A stretch of DNA of 64,000 bases from Larix kaempferi (GCA_027924585.1 BSBM01000179.1:9234501-9298500), one strand, 5' to 3'; positions 12,654 to 25,609 are shown, numbered from the stretch's first letter. Notes: generated by a model not told the origin, from the letters alone. Program-made: numbers and translations.

Positions 12654-14165
12654 TCACTTCTTCCTCGAAGTGTCATCAATCTGAAGAACACCAAGCCTCT
12701 CTCTGAAGTACTCAAACTTCACTCTGGCTAGTGGTTTCATCAATACATCTGCAACCTGCTCATCCGTCGCAACATACAGGAGCTTCACTGCTCGTCTCTG
12801 CACCATATCCCTGATATAGTGATATTTGATATCATGTTGCTTCGACCTGTCATGGAACGCCGGGTTCTCATACAGCTTCACAAAACTCTAGTTGTCACAA
12901 AAGATACTAGTACCATCCAACGAGAGATCAAATAACTCAGACAGTAGCTTCCTCATCCATATTGCCTCACAACTTGCGGAACAAGCTGCGACATACCCTG
13001 CTTTGGTTGTACTCAGTGCTATGTAGGACTGCTTCCTTCTAAACCAAGAGATCAAATCTGATCCCATACTAAAGAAGCACCCCGAAGTGCTCTTCCTATC
13101 TGCAGTATTGCCTACCCAAACTGAATCAACATAACCCTGCAGGTTAAACTTTTTGATTCGCATCATACTTGAGCCCATAATCAATTGTACCCTTCAGGTA
13201 CCTTAGAATATGCTTTGCAGCAACTAGGTGAACACCTCTCGGATCCGTCAGGAACTGGCTCAATGTGTTCAGTGCAAAGAAAATATCTGGTCTCATGTTC
13301 ATCAGGTACATCAAGGACCCAATCATCTGACGATACGCAGTGACATCAACTGGAACATATGAAGTATCACACAGAAGCTTCAGGTTCGATGCCATAGGTG
13401 TGGCCATGGCCTTGCAGTCCATCATCTTGAACCTCTTCAGGATCTCTACTGCATACTTCCCTTGTCCAAGGAAGATTCTATCTACACTCTGCCACACCTC
13501 CATGCCTAGAAAATAGTGCATCATCCCCAAGTCCTTCATCTCGAACTCGACAGCAAGCTTCCTCTTCATATCGGCAATCAATCTATCCTCACCTGTAACA
13601 AATAGGTCATCCACATACAGAAGTAGTATCACTGGATTGCCTTCATCAACCTTGTAGTAAAGGTTGGAATCTGCTTTACTCTTGGTAAAGTCCAAACTAG
13701 ATAGAAAGTTGTCTATCCTACCATACCAAGTCCTAGGAGCTTGCTTCAAGCCATACAAGGCTTTCTTCAATCTACACACATATGAATCCTTTTCATGTGT
13801 CTCAAAACCAAGTGGTTGCTCCACATGCACTTCATCCGCGACTACACTATTCAAGAAAGCTATCTTTACATCCATCTAGTGTATCTTCCATTTCACCACT
13901 GCAGCCATAGCAAGTATTGTTCTGATGGAAGTGTATCTGTCTACAGGAGAAAAAGTCTCTTCATAATCTTTTCTCTCTTTCTAGTAGAAGCCATGAGCTA
14001 CAAACCTTGCTTTGTATTTCTCTTTTCTACCATCTCTAGCATGCTTGATCTTATAGATCCACTTGGAAGCCACAACAAACTTCCCTTCAGGTCTTGGGAC
14101 TGCATCCCAAACATCATTCTTCATGATTGACTGTTATTCCTTGATCATGGCATTCTTCCATTACT
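12654..14165 (-). pseudogene. Element C pol remnant: reverse transcriptase and RNase H
   Basis: Read on the - strand, this is the C-terminal part of a copia polyprotein. RT includes KARFVAHGF, LKKALYGLKQAPRTWY and an intact YVDD (LLLYVDDLF). RNase H ends with ADVLMKPLARVKFEYFRERL and a natural stop at 12654-12656. It aligns with E (21011-22500) almost residue for residue. Breaks include TAG codons at 13876-13878 and 12885-12887, a TAA in the region before RT (near 14140), and one extra A in a poly-A run near 13150 that shifts the frame. In RNase H the usual STAEAEY block reads STTKAGY. Homology to copia stops at about 14165; upstream is foreign sequence. Confidence 0.92.
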
Positions 14166-14741
14166 GCATCCCGAATCTTGGTAACTTTAGATTTCTTCAA
14201 TAGATAGCTTTGTTGCTGGAACAAATGTTGTATTCCTTCTTTTGTAGGTGATGGTATACGATCTTTCCTACAAGACAAGTTAAATTGCATGGTTAGAAAC
14301 ATCTCATATTTTTTAGAACAAATTCATACACATAAAGAAATATGTCATACAGTCATGCAATTCCTTTAGCCAATGCTTCAATACAACATTTATCCATATC
14401 CCGTAACTTTCTAGATGCCTTCCAATCTCTACCAGAATATTGTTAAGAGTTTGCACTTTTCCCAACATGTCAGCAAGGATGTTTCATTCTAGATAAGTAG
14501 CAATGGAATGTTGTACAGTGCCATAGGCCACTTACCCATCACATGCATATTAGTAGTATATTGTTCATTAATGCAAGTATTCTAATATGCATAATACACA
14601 CCCTAAGTCTAGGAACATAAGCATATACATCATTGAACAATATTATTTAAACAAACAAATATGTAAGAAATGACAATTCAAATACTTATCTTTGTTTGGT
14701 TTGCAGTGTGGACTCCCTCTCAATATTTTCTTCCTTGCAGG
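14166..14741 (-). other. Foreign segment inside element C (left part), exon-like blocks
   Basis: On the - strand this continues directly from the RT homology but matches no retroelement domain. A block ending at 14267 follows a TTGTAG acceptor-like site and encodes a stretch starting KDRIPSPTKEGIQHLF. It stays open into the pol junction. Another open block, about 14352-14480, includes MLGKVQTLNNILVEIG and ends near a GTATGA donor-like site. The segment is AT-rich between blocks. It is interrupted at 14737-14741 (GCAGG) by D and continues at 28435. It could be a captured piece of a host gene with introns or random non-coding DNA. I do not recognise the protein. Confidence 0.4.
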
Positions 14742-15241
14742 TGTTGAAATATTGTAACTTCTAAGAATATTATATTTGTATCCTATTATTCCGGAGATGG
14801 TACATTCCTCCGACAGGAATTTTACATGTATCCGGAGATGTTTATTCCTCTGATGGATTGTGGTAACTAGGGTTATTAGATGCCCCATGTGGGGTTGGCC
14901 TTGAGTTAGTTTATTAGGGGTTATTAGACTCTCTTAGGAGAGGTCGGCCCTATTAGGGTAAAAGTCAGTTCAGAGATGAGTATAAGTAGAGGAGGATGTT
15001 CATTACTGATCTCATTCATTCATCCACTTGGGAGTAGCGCACAAGTGAGAGAGAGGTCTACATAGGAGGAGAAGGAGCTCTAGTCTTGGTCTACATCTTG
15101 TATTTGGTTGATTACCTATATTGAGGAAAGCTTTGCTGGGTTTTCTACCCCATGAAGGTTTCCCAAGGTAAATCTTTGTCTATCTTGTGATTGTGTTTCT
15201 TTTCAGTGCTCTTGCTAGTAAATTTATGTGAAAACTTAACA
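14742..15241 (+). repeat. 5' LTR of element D
   Basis: 500 bp, TGTTGAAAT...AACTTAACA. It carries two GGTTATTAGA-type modules, a TATA-like TATAAGTAG at 14981-14989 and a purine-rich GTGAGAGAGAGG region before the R/U5 part. It is paired with 27930-28429. Confidence 0.96.
14981..14989 (+). promoter_or_regulatory. TATA-like core promoter in element D LTR
   Basis: TATAAGTAG lies about 60 bp downstream of the shared GGTTATTAGACTC module. It has the same spacing logic as TATAAATAG in the LTRs of F and G, so it is the likely start region for the retroelement RNA. Confidence 0.55.
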
Positions 15242-15254
15242 TGGTATCAGAGCT
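15242..15254 (+). other. Primer-binding site of element D, tRNA-iMet
   Basis: TGGTATCAGAGCT directly abuts the LTR. It is complementary to the 3' end of initiator methionine tRNA, the standard plant copia primer. Confidence 0.93.
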
Positions 15255-15649
15255 AGCCTGAATAGGACATCTTTCACAAGGTAAAATTATCTCTCTGTCC
15301 TCCTCCGGTGAAAAATTAGGGTTTCTGCAAAAGTGAGTATTTTTGGATTCTGATTGCATGGCTAGATAGCCTTCCTCAAAATCAAAGTTTTGAGCCCTGG
15401 ATCGAGATTTTTGGTTGGGTAGAACTCCGGTAAAGTCAAACCCTAGTTTGACCAAAAGTGCAGGAAACCAAAAAACCAAAACCAGATTTCCACAGCAGGT
15501 CTGAAATTCGCTGGTCAAGTTTGGAGGCTGAAAATTTGAAGTTTCCAGAAAGTAAGTACACCAGGAACCTCGCCTTATTCAAGCCAATCTTCTGGTAAGG
15601 TCAGTTTTTCATTTTTGGAATTTTCAATTTTTGTGACCCCCTGGGTAAG
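15255..15649 (+). other. Element D leader with possible splice donor
   Basis: 395-bp untranslated leader between the primer site and gag. A good donor-like GTAAGG lies at 15595 and an acceptor-like ATATAG ends at 15717 inside gag. These occupy the same positions as the donor/acceptor pair in E and F. Excision would remove 123 bp including the gag start codon. No coding sequence was recognised in the leader. Confidence 0.6.
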
Positions 15650-18600
15650 ATGGACCCAAGCACTAAGCTTGAAGACAAGCTAGAAGGTATAGAGAATTTA
15701 TGGGCATGGAAATATAGAATTGGTCTTATTCTTGAAGAGAATGATCTTGCCCAATATATCAAGGATGAGATTGTAGAACCTGAAGGAGATGAAGCCAAAG
15801 AGAAGTAAAGGAAGGACTTAATTAGGGCAAAGAGAATCATTGATAATTCTATCAAAGACCACTTGATTCCCAAAGTGGCATCCAAGAAGACCCCAAAGGA
15901 AATGTATGTTTCCCTTTCCAAAATGTATGAAGGAAAGAACATTAATAGGAAGATGAACCTAAGAGATCAGTTGAAGAGCACCAAGATGAATCAAGGAGGA
16001 TCTATTCAAGATTATTTCTCAAGGGTTTCCCATTTCAAGGAACAACTGGATGCCATTGGAGATACTCTTGATGAGGATGAACTAGTTATGACTGCTCTAA
16101 ATGGTCTCACTAGACCTTGGGAGTCATTCATCCAAACTATGTGTCCCAGAAAAGAAAGTATGATGTTTGATGTGGTATGGGAGGATTGCATTCAAGAAGA
16201 AGCTAGGGTTGCCAACAGAGAATCCTTGCTCAAAGAATATGACCAAGATTTGGCCACCCACACCAAGAGAAGAAGGAATCAATCCTACTTCTAGAAGGAT
16301 AGTCACATGGAGTCTCAACCTCCACAAAGTTTTCAAAATAAAAGAGGAACTACTCAAGGAAGAAAGTACTCCTCATTCCAATGTTTCAATTGTCATAAAA
16401 TAGGACACATTGCTAGAAATTGTCCTTTAAAGGAAAATAAGAAGGGATTCCACCATAAAAGACATCATGCACACCTAGTAGAAGATGATAGTGAAGAAGA
16501 AGACGAGGAAAGACCTCAGAAGAAAAGAGCTAGAATAGAAGAAGAAGATGCAGAAGAATATGTTCTATTTTCTGCACTCTATGGAACTGTAACACCTGGA
16601 GAAGATACATGGATTATTGATAGTGGTGCTTCAAAACACATGACAAGTCAAAAGAAAACTCTTACAAAACTTGAAGAGAAGACCTCTCCACGGAAAGTGT
16701 CTTTAGGAGATGACTATCAATATCCAATCCAAGAAATTGGTGAAGCAAGCTACAAGCTTGATTATGGAACTCCATTGAAGATGAAGGAGATATTATATGT
16801 CCCAGGATTGAAGAAGAACCTACTTTCTATCTCAGCTCTAGATAAGAAAGGTTATAGGGTTTCATTCATAGATGGACAAATATTCATGTGGTCCAAAGGA
16901 GAATCAATTGAGGATGCAGTTGTTATTGGTGAAGAGGAAGGAGGACTATACAAACTCAAGGATCATTCAGAAGCTGCCCGTATTCATGATGCCACTAACC
17001 CAAGTGAGATATGGCATAGCAGGCTTGCTCACATTAACTACAAGGCACTACCTAATGTGAGCAAAGTAGTTGTAGGAATACCAGATCTAAAGATTGATCA
17101 TGAAGGCACTTGCAAGGGTTGTGCAAAAGGGAAAAATATCAAGAATCCATTTCCAAAGAGTGAAACAAAAACAAAAGGTACTTTGGAATTGATTCATTTA
17201 TATGTATGTGGCCCCATGCCTACCACATCCTTGAGTGTATTTGAATACTACCTTACATTCATTGATGACTATTCGAGAAATACTTGGATATACTTCTTAA
17301 AGGGAAAAGATGAAGTCTTTGGAAAGTTCAAGGAATTCAAAGCCTTGATAGAGAACCATTCAGAAAAGAAGATCAAGATACTCAAGACTGATAATGGTGG
17401 AGAGTACACTTCAAAATATTTTTAAGTCTTTTGCAAAGAAGCTGGAATCAAGAGGGAACTAACCACTCCCTACAATCCCCAACAAAATGGTGTTGCAGAA
17501 AGAAATAATAGAACCATCATGGAAGCTATGAAGACAATGATACATGATCAAGACCTACCTATGTATCTATGGGCTGAAACAGCCAGGAAAGCAGTCTATG
17601 TGCAAAATAGACTATCTCACAGTGCCCTTGAATTCAAGACTCCGGAAGAATTCTTCATAGGAAAGAAGCCCGAGGTAAGTCACCTCAAGATATTTGGATG
17701 CCCCGTGTATATTCACATACCTAAAGAAAAGAGAACTAAGTTGGACCCTTCTGGGAAGAAGGGAATATTTGTTGGGTATTGTGAAACATCTAAACCATTC
17801 AGGATATACATCCTAGGATTCCATCATATGGAAATCAATAGGGATGTGACATTTGATGAAGAACCAACTCTGAAGAAGTCTAGGAAGTGCCAGTATGAAG
17901 AAGTTGCACCTCCTAGAATTGCAGAAGTTGTTCCAACCCCTGAAGGTGAAACACCTGAAGACCATGACATGTTAGAACCACAAGAACCCCCTATCACAAA
18001 CATTTCAAGAAACAGAAAGCTAGCATGGGCTAGAGACATTATTCTAGGAGCATAAAAGTATGGAGCCCCTGAAGGTTCCACCAGAGTGAGCAAGAAACCA
18101 AAGCCTTTCTCCAACTATATGGCTTTGATGTGTGATCTTGTAGATCAAGAACCTACTAGTTATGAAGAAGCAGTTCATAAGAAAGAGTGGGTAGAGGCAA
18201 TGACTGAGGAGTACCAGTCAATAATGAAGAATGATGTTTGAGATATAGTTCCCAAGACAAAGGACAAAAGTATAGTATCCTCCAAGTGGATATACAAGAT
18301 AAAGCATGCTGTGGATGGTAGCATTGAAAAGTATATGGCAAGATTTGTAGCCAGAAGATTCTCTCAGAAAGAGGAAATTGACTATGAAGAGACATTTGCA
18401 CCAGTTGCAAGGTACACTTCCATTAGAACCATCATGGCACTTGCATCCATGATGAAGTGGGAATTACACCAAATGGATGTGAAGACAACCTTCCTGAATG
18501 GTGTAATTGAAGAAGAAGTGTACATAGAACAACCACAAGGATTTGAGGTTGGAGATAGAAAAACCCATGTATGCAAACTGAAGAAGGCTTTGTATGGGTT

Positions 18601-18974
18601 GAAACAAGCTCCTAGAGCTTGGTATGGAAGGATTGATAGTTTCTTTGCTAGCTTGGGATTTACCAAGAGTAAAGTTGATCCTAATCTTTATCTCAAGGTT
18701 ATGGACGACGAACCTATCATATTATTGCTATATGTGGATGATCTATTTCTGACTAGAAATGAGAAACAAATTGTTGAGTGCAAGAAGAAGCTATCTGCAT
18801 AATTTGAGATGAAAGATCTCGGATTAATGCATTATTTCCTAGGTCTGGAAGTATGGCAAGGCCCAGACGAAATCTTTCTCAACTAGGGAAAGTATGCTGT
18901 AGAAATCTTGAAAAGATTTGATATGTTGGAATGTAAAGCCATGGCTACTTCCATGGATTCCAACTTGAAGTCGT
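15650..18974 (+). pseudogene. Element D gag-pol polyprotein, first part (gag, protease, integrase, RT)
   Basis: One reading frame from ATG 15650. The order is gag; a zinc knuckle (CFNCHKIGHIARNC, about 16384-16425); aspartic protease with intact DSGASKH (16619); integrase with GKNIKNPF, DNGGEYTS and VAERNN; then RT with LKKALYGLKQAP and YVDD. With the second part (26232-26950) it totals 4044 nt (1348 codons), the usual length for a copia polyprotein. Nonsense codons are at 15806, 16292, 17423, 18053, 18239, 18800 and 18884 here, and two more after E. No frameshift is present. The first integrase catalytic Asp of the HSDVCGP block is Tyr (HLYVCGP, codon 17201). Element E interrupts the RT at 18974. 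Confidence 0.95.
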
Positions 18975-19579
18975 TGTTAAATTTTGAGCATTAATTCACA
19001 ATACTCTAGGATCTTCACTGAGAGAATAACATATATAGTATATCAATGCATAACAATCACAATAAGCATGACAAGCATCACAAGAATCAAAAGCATTAGA
19101 GACAAGAGACACAAAGTTTCCGTGGGGAAAACCCTAAGGTGAAAAACCCCACAACTTCCTCAGAGATAGAGAGAGCAATGGCTCAACCAAAGTACAACCA
19201 AAATACACTGAGATAGTCTCCTAGTAGTAGATGATCCTCCTCCTGACTAGTGCACCACTTTCTGAGTGAGAGAAGTATGACTTTCCGAATGATCCAAATA
19301 GAGATCTCCCAATCTCTATTTATATTTAACCTGTTTTCCCAGTTACACTATGGGGCCGACTTGTCTACTTAGATACATCCACAATATAATATATATTCCA
19401 GGGTCGATGCCACACATGGTGGTCTAATAACCCATCGGCAAGTACACACACTTGCGACACTTGTCAATCCACATGACGACACTTCCTTATAGAGGAATAA
19501 CACATCTCTAATAAGGGAACAATAAATATATATGAAATACATAGATGAAATACATTCTGAAGTTACATATACATCAATA
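18975..19579 (-). repeat. 3' LTR of element E
   Basis: 605 bp, paired with 25622-26226. The terminal CA on the + strand has become TA (CATCAATA at 19572-19579), equal to TG to TA at the LTR start on the element strand. It contains one GGTTATTAGACC module and a GACACTTGTCAAT...GACGACACTTCC block that resembles short repeats of the 1.73-kb satellite. Confidence 0.95.
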
Positions 19580-19591
19580 CTCCCTCTTAAC
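19580..19591 (-). other. Polypurine tract of element E
   Basis: GTTAAGAGGGAG on the element strand, immediately before the 3' LTR. It is identical to the tracts of C and G. Confidence 0.85.
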
Positions 19592-19814
19592 TAGGAAGGT
19601 ATTTCTTGACACAGATCTGCTAGACAAGTTTTCTTCTCAGGATCATCGTCATCGTCATCGTCACTACTGCTGCTATCTCAACCAATCTCTGACTCTACTC
19701 GTCATAGGAAGTTCTATAGAGCTAGTCCTTTTTCATACTGGATTTAGGCCCACCACCTGCAGGTCTTCGTCATCACTGGACATACTGTCAAATCCTCGAG
19801 ACTTATTATGTGCG

Positions 19815-20400
19815 TCACAAAACCTCGAAAGAGCATCCCAGGCTGTTACGGGCACATGACTCTACCTATAGGATCTCCCAGGGCCATATTATATGTGACC
19901 TCACCACAAAACCTCGCAAGAGCATCCCAGGATGTTACGAGCACACAACTCTACCTATAGGATTTCCCAGGGACACATTATATGTGGTCACCACAAAACC
20001 TCGCAAGAGCATCCCAGGCTGTTACGAGCACACAGCTCTACCTATAGAATCTCCCAAAGACAGATTATATGTGGTCATGGAAAAATCTCGCAAGAGCATC
20101 CCAGGACTTATTATGAGCACAGAGCTCAACCTATCGGATCTCCCAGGGACATATTATATGCCATAGGACAAAACCTCGAAAGAGCATCTGCCAGATATCC
20201 AAGTGCCATATTATATGACATAGGAAAAACCTTGAAAGACTATCTGCAGATCTCCCAGGGACAAATTATATGTCCTCCCAGAGCAAAACCTCGAAAGAGC
20301 ATTTGCCAGATATCCCAGGGCCATATTACATGCCATAGAAAAAACCTCGAAAGACTATCTGCAAATCTCCCAGGGCCAAATTATATGCTCATCTGCACAA
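19815..20400. repeat. ~88-bp tandem repeat in element E 3' region
   Basis: AACCTCG is found at 19821, 19910, 19997, 20084 (as AATCTCG) and 20172, a step of 87-89 bp. Shorter 56-59-bp steps at 20228, 20287 and 20343 follow. Units contain GCATCCCAGG and a TCTCCCAGGGACATATTATATG part. The 118- and 157-codon frames that cross it are antisense to the element and not genes. Element C has the same module once and G has it in about 110-bp units. Confidence 0.92.
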
Positions 20401-20539
20401 CCTGATCCACAGCCATAGAGTACCAACCTGACACTCACCATACATCATCCTGATGTACACATGATCATCCTGATTATCATCACTGCAACATCCTGCTGCA
20501 TGTCATTTGGAGCAACATCCTGAAGCTCGTCATCCATGA

Positions 20540-20900
20540 TCATCCTGATCATACAATGCATCTACCTGATGCATACCAAGTATCTACCTGATATATATCA
20601 TCATACATGATCCACCTGATCATACAATGTATCCACCTGATACAAATACAAATACATGATACATATCACCATACATGATCCACCTGATCATACAATGTAT
20701 CCACCTGATACATATACAGATACATGGTCCAAGCATCCAACATGATGCATATACAAAATACATACAAATGATCCAACTGATCATATCCAGCATCCAACAT
20801 GGTGCGTACATACATACACATATAAATGATCCAACTGATCATATCCAGCATCCAACATGATGCGTACATACATATATAAGTGATCCATTTGATCATACAA
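20540..20900. repeat. TGATCA/TGATACA-type short tandem repeats, element E
   Basis: Imperfect repeats of CATGATCCACCTGATCATAC and CAACATGATGCGTACATACA types. They are the same family as 12070-12545 in element C. They lie between the amplified 88-bp array and the RNase H stop codon. Confidence 0.8.
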
Positions 20901-21010
20901 AGAAGAAACCAGAACATCATCCTGATGCTCATCATCCAGCGCTTACATCCACAGCCATGTGAAGGATCCTCCTTCCAACATGCTTGGAATGGCTTCAGCA
21001 AATGTGTCCA

Positions 21011-24000
21011 TCACTTCTTCCTCGAAGTGTCATCAATCTGAAGAACGCCAAGCCTCTCCCTGAAGTACTCGAACTTCACCCTAGCTAGTGGCTTCGTCAG
21101 CACATCTACAATCTGCTCGTCTGTCGCAACATACAGGAGCTTCACAGCTCCTCTCTGCACCATATCCCTGATATAGTGATATTTGATCTCTATGTGTTTC
21201 GACCTATCATGAAACACTCGGTTCTCGGACAACTTCACACAACTCTGGTTATCACAGAAGATACCAGTAGCATCCAACGGGAGATCAAATAACTCAGACA
21301 GTAGCTTCCAAATCCATACTACCTCACAACTAGCTGAACAGGATGGAACATACTCTGCCTCAGCTATACTCAGTGCCACGCAGAACTGCTTCTTGCTAAA
21401 CCAAGAGATCACACCTGATCCCATACTAAAGCAGCACCCAGATGTGCTATTCCTATCTGCAGCACTGCCAGCCCAATCTGAATCAACATAACCCTGCAGG
21501 TTAAACTTTTGATTCGCTTCATACTTGAGCCCATAATCCACTGTACCCTTCAGGTACCTCAAAACATGCTTTACAGCAACCAGGTGAACACTCCTCGGAT
21601 CCGTCAGGAACTGGCTCAATGTGTTCATAGCAAAGCAAATATCTAGTCTCGTGTTCATCAGGTACATCAAGGACCTAATCATCTGACGATACATAGAGAC
21701 ATCAACTGACTCAGATGAAGCATCACATAGAAGCTTCAGATTCGATGCCATAGGTGTGTCCATGGCCTTGCAATCCATCATCTCGAATCTCTTTAGGATA
21801 TCTACTGTGTACTTCCCTTGACCAAGGAAGATCCCACCTGCATTCTGCCACACCTCCATACCTAGGAAATAATGCATCATTCCCAAATCTTTCATATCGA
21901 ACTCAACAGCAAGCTTCCTCTTAGTATCTGCAATCAATCTGTCATCTCCTGTTACAAATAAGTCATCCACATACAGTAGTAGAATCACAGGATTCCCTTC
22001 CTCAACCTTGTAGTAAAGGTTGGAATCTGCTTTACTCTTGGTAAATCCCAAACTTGATAGGAAACTGTCCATCCTATCATACCAAGTTCTGGGAGCTTGC
22101 TTTAAGCCATACAAGGCTTTCTTCAATCTGCACACATATGACTCTTTGTCATGTATTTCGAAACCGAGTGGCTACTCCACATATATTTCCTCTTCAACTA
22201 CACCATTCAAGAAAGCAGTCTTGACATCGATCTGGTGTATTTTCCATTTCATTGTTGCAGCCAAGGCAAGTACTGTTCTGATGGAAGTATACCTGGCTAC
22301 AGGTGCAAAAGTTTCTTCATAATCTATTCCCTCTTTCTGAGAGAATCCACGAGCTACAAATCTTGCCTTGTATTTCTCTACACTGCCATCTACAACATGG
22401 TTGATTTTGTAGATCCATTTGGAAGTCACAACAGACTTCTCTTTAGGTCTTGGGACAACATCCCAAACATCATTCTTCATTATTGATTGGTATTCCTCAA
22501 CCATGGCATCCTTCCATTCTTTCTTTTCTGCTGCTTCTTCATAACTGGAAGGTTCTTTGTTCATGATGTCACAGAGTAAAGCAACATAGCTGGTATGTGA
22601 TATGGTTCTCTTCTTTGCTCTGTGTTCTTCTTCTGGAATGCCAAATCTTTTTGCATCTTAAATGAGCTCTCTAGCCCATGCAGGTTTCCTCTTGTGAGAT
22701 TTATCCTCACAGGGTGGATCTACAAGTTCTTGCGGATCTTCAAACTCACGAACAACTTCTGGAATTGCTTTAGTCATGGTAGTGTCTTGAAATCTAGTTT
22801 CCTTAGGTTCTTCATCAACTTTGATAGGTGCCTTCCTTGATTTGATGAATGCTGAGTTTTCATCAAATGTCACATCCCTGTTGACATCAATCTTCTTGAA
22901 CCCTAGAAAGTATATTCTGTAAGCCTTCGAGCTTTCACTGTAACCCACAAAGATACCCTTCTTTCCTGAAGGATCTAGTTTAGTCCTCTTTTCCTTTGGG
23001 ACATGAGTGTATACTGGACAACCAAATATTTTAAGATGGATGACTTAAGTTTTCTTACTAGAAAAGACCTCTTCTAGTGTCTTGTTGTGCAATATCTTGT
23101 GGGGTGTTCTGTTCTGCACATATACAGCTTTTCTAGCTGCTTCTGCCCATAGATGCATAGGTAGATCCTGGTCATGCATCATTTCCCTTGCTGCTTCCAT
23201 GATAGTTCTGTTCTTCCTTTCTGCAAATCCATTCTATTGAGGATTATAAGGAGCAGTCAACTCCCTCTTAATCCCTGAATCACTACAAAGCTTCTTGCAG
23301 TCACCTGAGGTGAATTCTCCACCATTGTCGGATCTGAATGTTTTGATCTTCTTGTCAGTTTTATTCTCCATCAAGGTTTTGAATTCCTTGAACTTATCAA
23401 ACACCTCATCTTTGTTCTTCAAGAAGTATACCCAAGTCTTCCTGGAGAAGTCATCAATAAATGAGACATAGTAAACATACCCACTTAGAGAACTGGATGA
23501 CATAGGACCACATACATATGAGTGGATGATTTCCAGGATATCTTTTGCCTTGCTTTCATTGCTTGGGAAAGCCTTCTTAATGTTCTTACCTTTTGCACAT
23601 CCTTTGCAAACACCTTCATGTTTGTTCTTGATTTTAGGAAGACCCTCTACAGCCTTGCTTGCAATTGGAAGTACCCTATAGTGCATATGAGCAAGTCTTC
23701 TATGCCAAATTTCACTTGGCCCCATGGATTCATGCACCATGGCATGTTCAGGTTGTCCCTTCAATTTATACAAACCTCCCTCTTGCTCTCCAATCACTAC
23801 TGCATCATCTATGGTCTTTCCCTTAGGCCACATTAGGACTTGGCCATCCACAAATGCAACCCTCATACCTTTTGCATCCAATGCAGAGATGGAGAGTAAG
23901 TTCTTCTTGATCCGAGGTACATAAAGGACTTCTTTCATCTTCAAAGATTTTCCAGAATCTAGGTTGTAGGAGGCTTCACCACTTCCTTTGATTGGGTATT

Positions 24001-25048
24001 GATAATCATCCCAAAGTTTCACCTTATGGGGTGATTCATGTTCAGATAGATTCACAAAAGATTCCTTAAACCTAGTCATGTGTTTGGAAGCCCCAATATC
24101 AATCAACCAATCATTACAACCATGGGAGATAGTACCTGTGAGAGCAGAGATTAGAACATTCTCTTCTTCACTTGATGAGTCATCATCACTATCATCACTT
24201 TCTTCCCTAGCCTTCTTCTTTGGAGGTTCATCATCCTCGGCAACATGAGCATGTAACTTTCTTTTGCTGCCTTTCTTCTTCTTGCTGGAATTGTTGTTAT
24301 TATCCCTTTTGTTCTTGGGACAATCTAAAGCAAAGTGACCCTTCTCATTGCATGTGAAGCATCTTAGATCCTTCTTATTCTTTTGATAGGATCTCTTGTA
24401 GTGAGAATGCTCCTTCTTGGGCTTGCTTCTTTTGGTGTGAGCTGCAAGAGCTTGATCTTCACCTCCCATCTTTTCCTCATGAGATACAAGTCTAGCTTCT
24501 TCTTGAGAGCATTCCTCCCACAGTTTACTGAAAGAGATCAATTTCTTTCTTGCACAGATTCCTTGAATAAAGGAGTCCAATGACCTAGGTAGGCCATTCA
24601 GGGTGGTCATAACAACTTCACCATTGTCCACTACTTCATCCACAGCTTCAAGTTGCTCCTTGATCTGAGAGACCTTGGAGAAGTCAGATTGAATGGTTTC
24701 TCCATTCAACATCTTGACCCCTTTCAATTGATTCCATAGAGTCATCTTCTGATTTATGTTCTTCCCTTCAAATAGCTTGGTCAGAGAGTCAAACATCTCC
24801 TTGGGTGTCTTTAGAGAAGACACATGGGATATAAGATGGTCTTTAATAGAATCAGCAATGATTCTCTTTACCTTGACCAAGTTCTTCTTATGCAATACCT
24901 TGGCCTCTTCATCCTCTGGGATAGGGATGTCTTCTTTTATATATGAGTCCAATTCATTCTCTTCCAAGATTAACCCAATCCTATACTTCCAAGCTCAGAA
25001 GTTATCAGCCCCTTCAAGCTTATCCTCAAGCTTGGTGTGGTGAGACAT
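21011..25048 (-). pseudogene. Element E gag-pol polyprotein (near complete)
   Basis: A single - strand frame of 4038 nt (1345 codons plus stop) from ATG at 25046-25048. Order: gag with LEENELDSYI; zinc knuckle CFTCNEKGHFALDC; protease; pre-integrase GCAKGKNIKK; integrase DNGGEFTS; RT with KARFVARGF, LYGLKQAPRTWY and YVDD; RNase H ending LTKPLARVKFEYFRERL. Nonsense codons at 24995-24997, 23234-23236, 23045-23047, 22658-22660 and 22172-22174 break it. At least the first, TGA for CGA in F, fits CpG decay. Two active-site changes stand out: protease DSGAS is DIGAS (24092-24100), and the integrase first Asp is Tyr (HSYVCGP, codon 23516-23518). In F that Asp is intact. Confidence 0.96.
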
Positions 25049-25609
25049 CTTAAAAAGTACTTCAAATGGAAATAGAAAAGATTTAGGTCTTACCACTTGA
25101 ATTGCTGAAAATTGGATCTGGTCCCGGATTAGGGTTTGTCGGAAAAACCTTAAAAATTCAAAATGTGAATTTCAACTTTCTGAAAGGATATAAAGATGCG
25201 CCTTGATGAGTTGATCAGCCTGGTGCATTCAGAATTTGAGATCAACAAAGTTTTACCCTTCAGATTTGACTTTTTGTCCTCCCGGGTTCACTAGGAGAGT
25301 CTTGAATTAGGGTTTGAGTTTCCCAGACATCTACCCAGCCAAAAATCTTGATCCAAAGCTCTAAACTTTGATATTTGCAAGGCGCTTCCATCTATGTCTT
25401 CAGATTCTAGAAATTCCTATTTTTGTGGAAACCCTAATTTTTAGGGCCAAATCTGAAAATGCTCAGAATTGAATTCTAATTTGACAGATAGATTCTCCTT
25501 GATGAGTAGAGTCAATTTACTATACTGCTTTACCAAAATCTGTGGAGAGAAACCCAATAAACAAGAAACTCAAGTTTCTGTCACTACAAAATGTCTTCTT
25601 CTCAGGTTA
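25049..25609 (-). other. Element E leader with splice-like donor
   Basis: Untranslated leader of about 560 bp. A donor-like GTAAGA begins at 25093 (- strand) and an acceptor-like TATAG ends at 24981 inside gag. The 113 bp between them, including the gag ATG, are exactly what is missing in C at 29442/29443. Other than this I see only low-complexity leader sequence similar to that of F. Confidence 0.65.

Noticed and set aside
13144-13184. Frameshift in C as programmed ribosomal slippage
   Set aside because: It is one extra A in a homopolymer within RNase H; E has the uninterrupted frame.
13664-14130. + strand frames opposite the C reverse transcriptase
   Set aside because: Shadows of the - strand RT; the same shadows occur opposite E at 22020-22486.
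15242-15254. tRNA gene fragments at TGGTATCAGAGC sites
   Set aside because: They are primer-binding sites adjoining LTRs (also 25610, 30605, 40598, 61782); no cloverleaf surrounds them.
16292-18055. Stops in D as programmed readthrough
   Set aside because: Nine scattered nonsense codons, many explained by C-to-T or G-to-A change, fit decay, not a single recoding site.
19810-20405. Frames with SIPGCYEHT repeats as proteins
   Set aside because: By-product of the 88-bp repeat in the 3' untranslated region of E, antisense to it.
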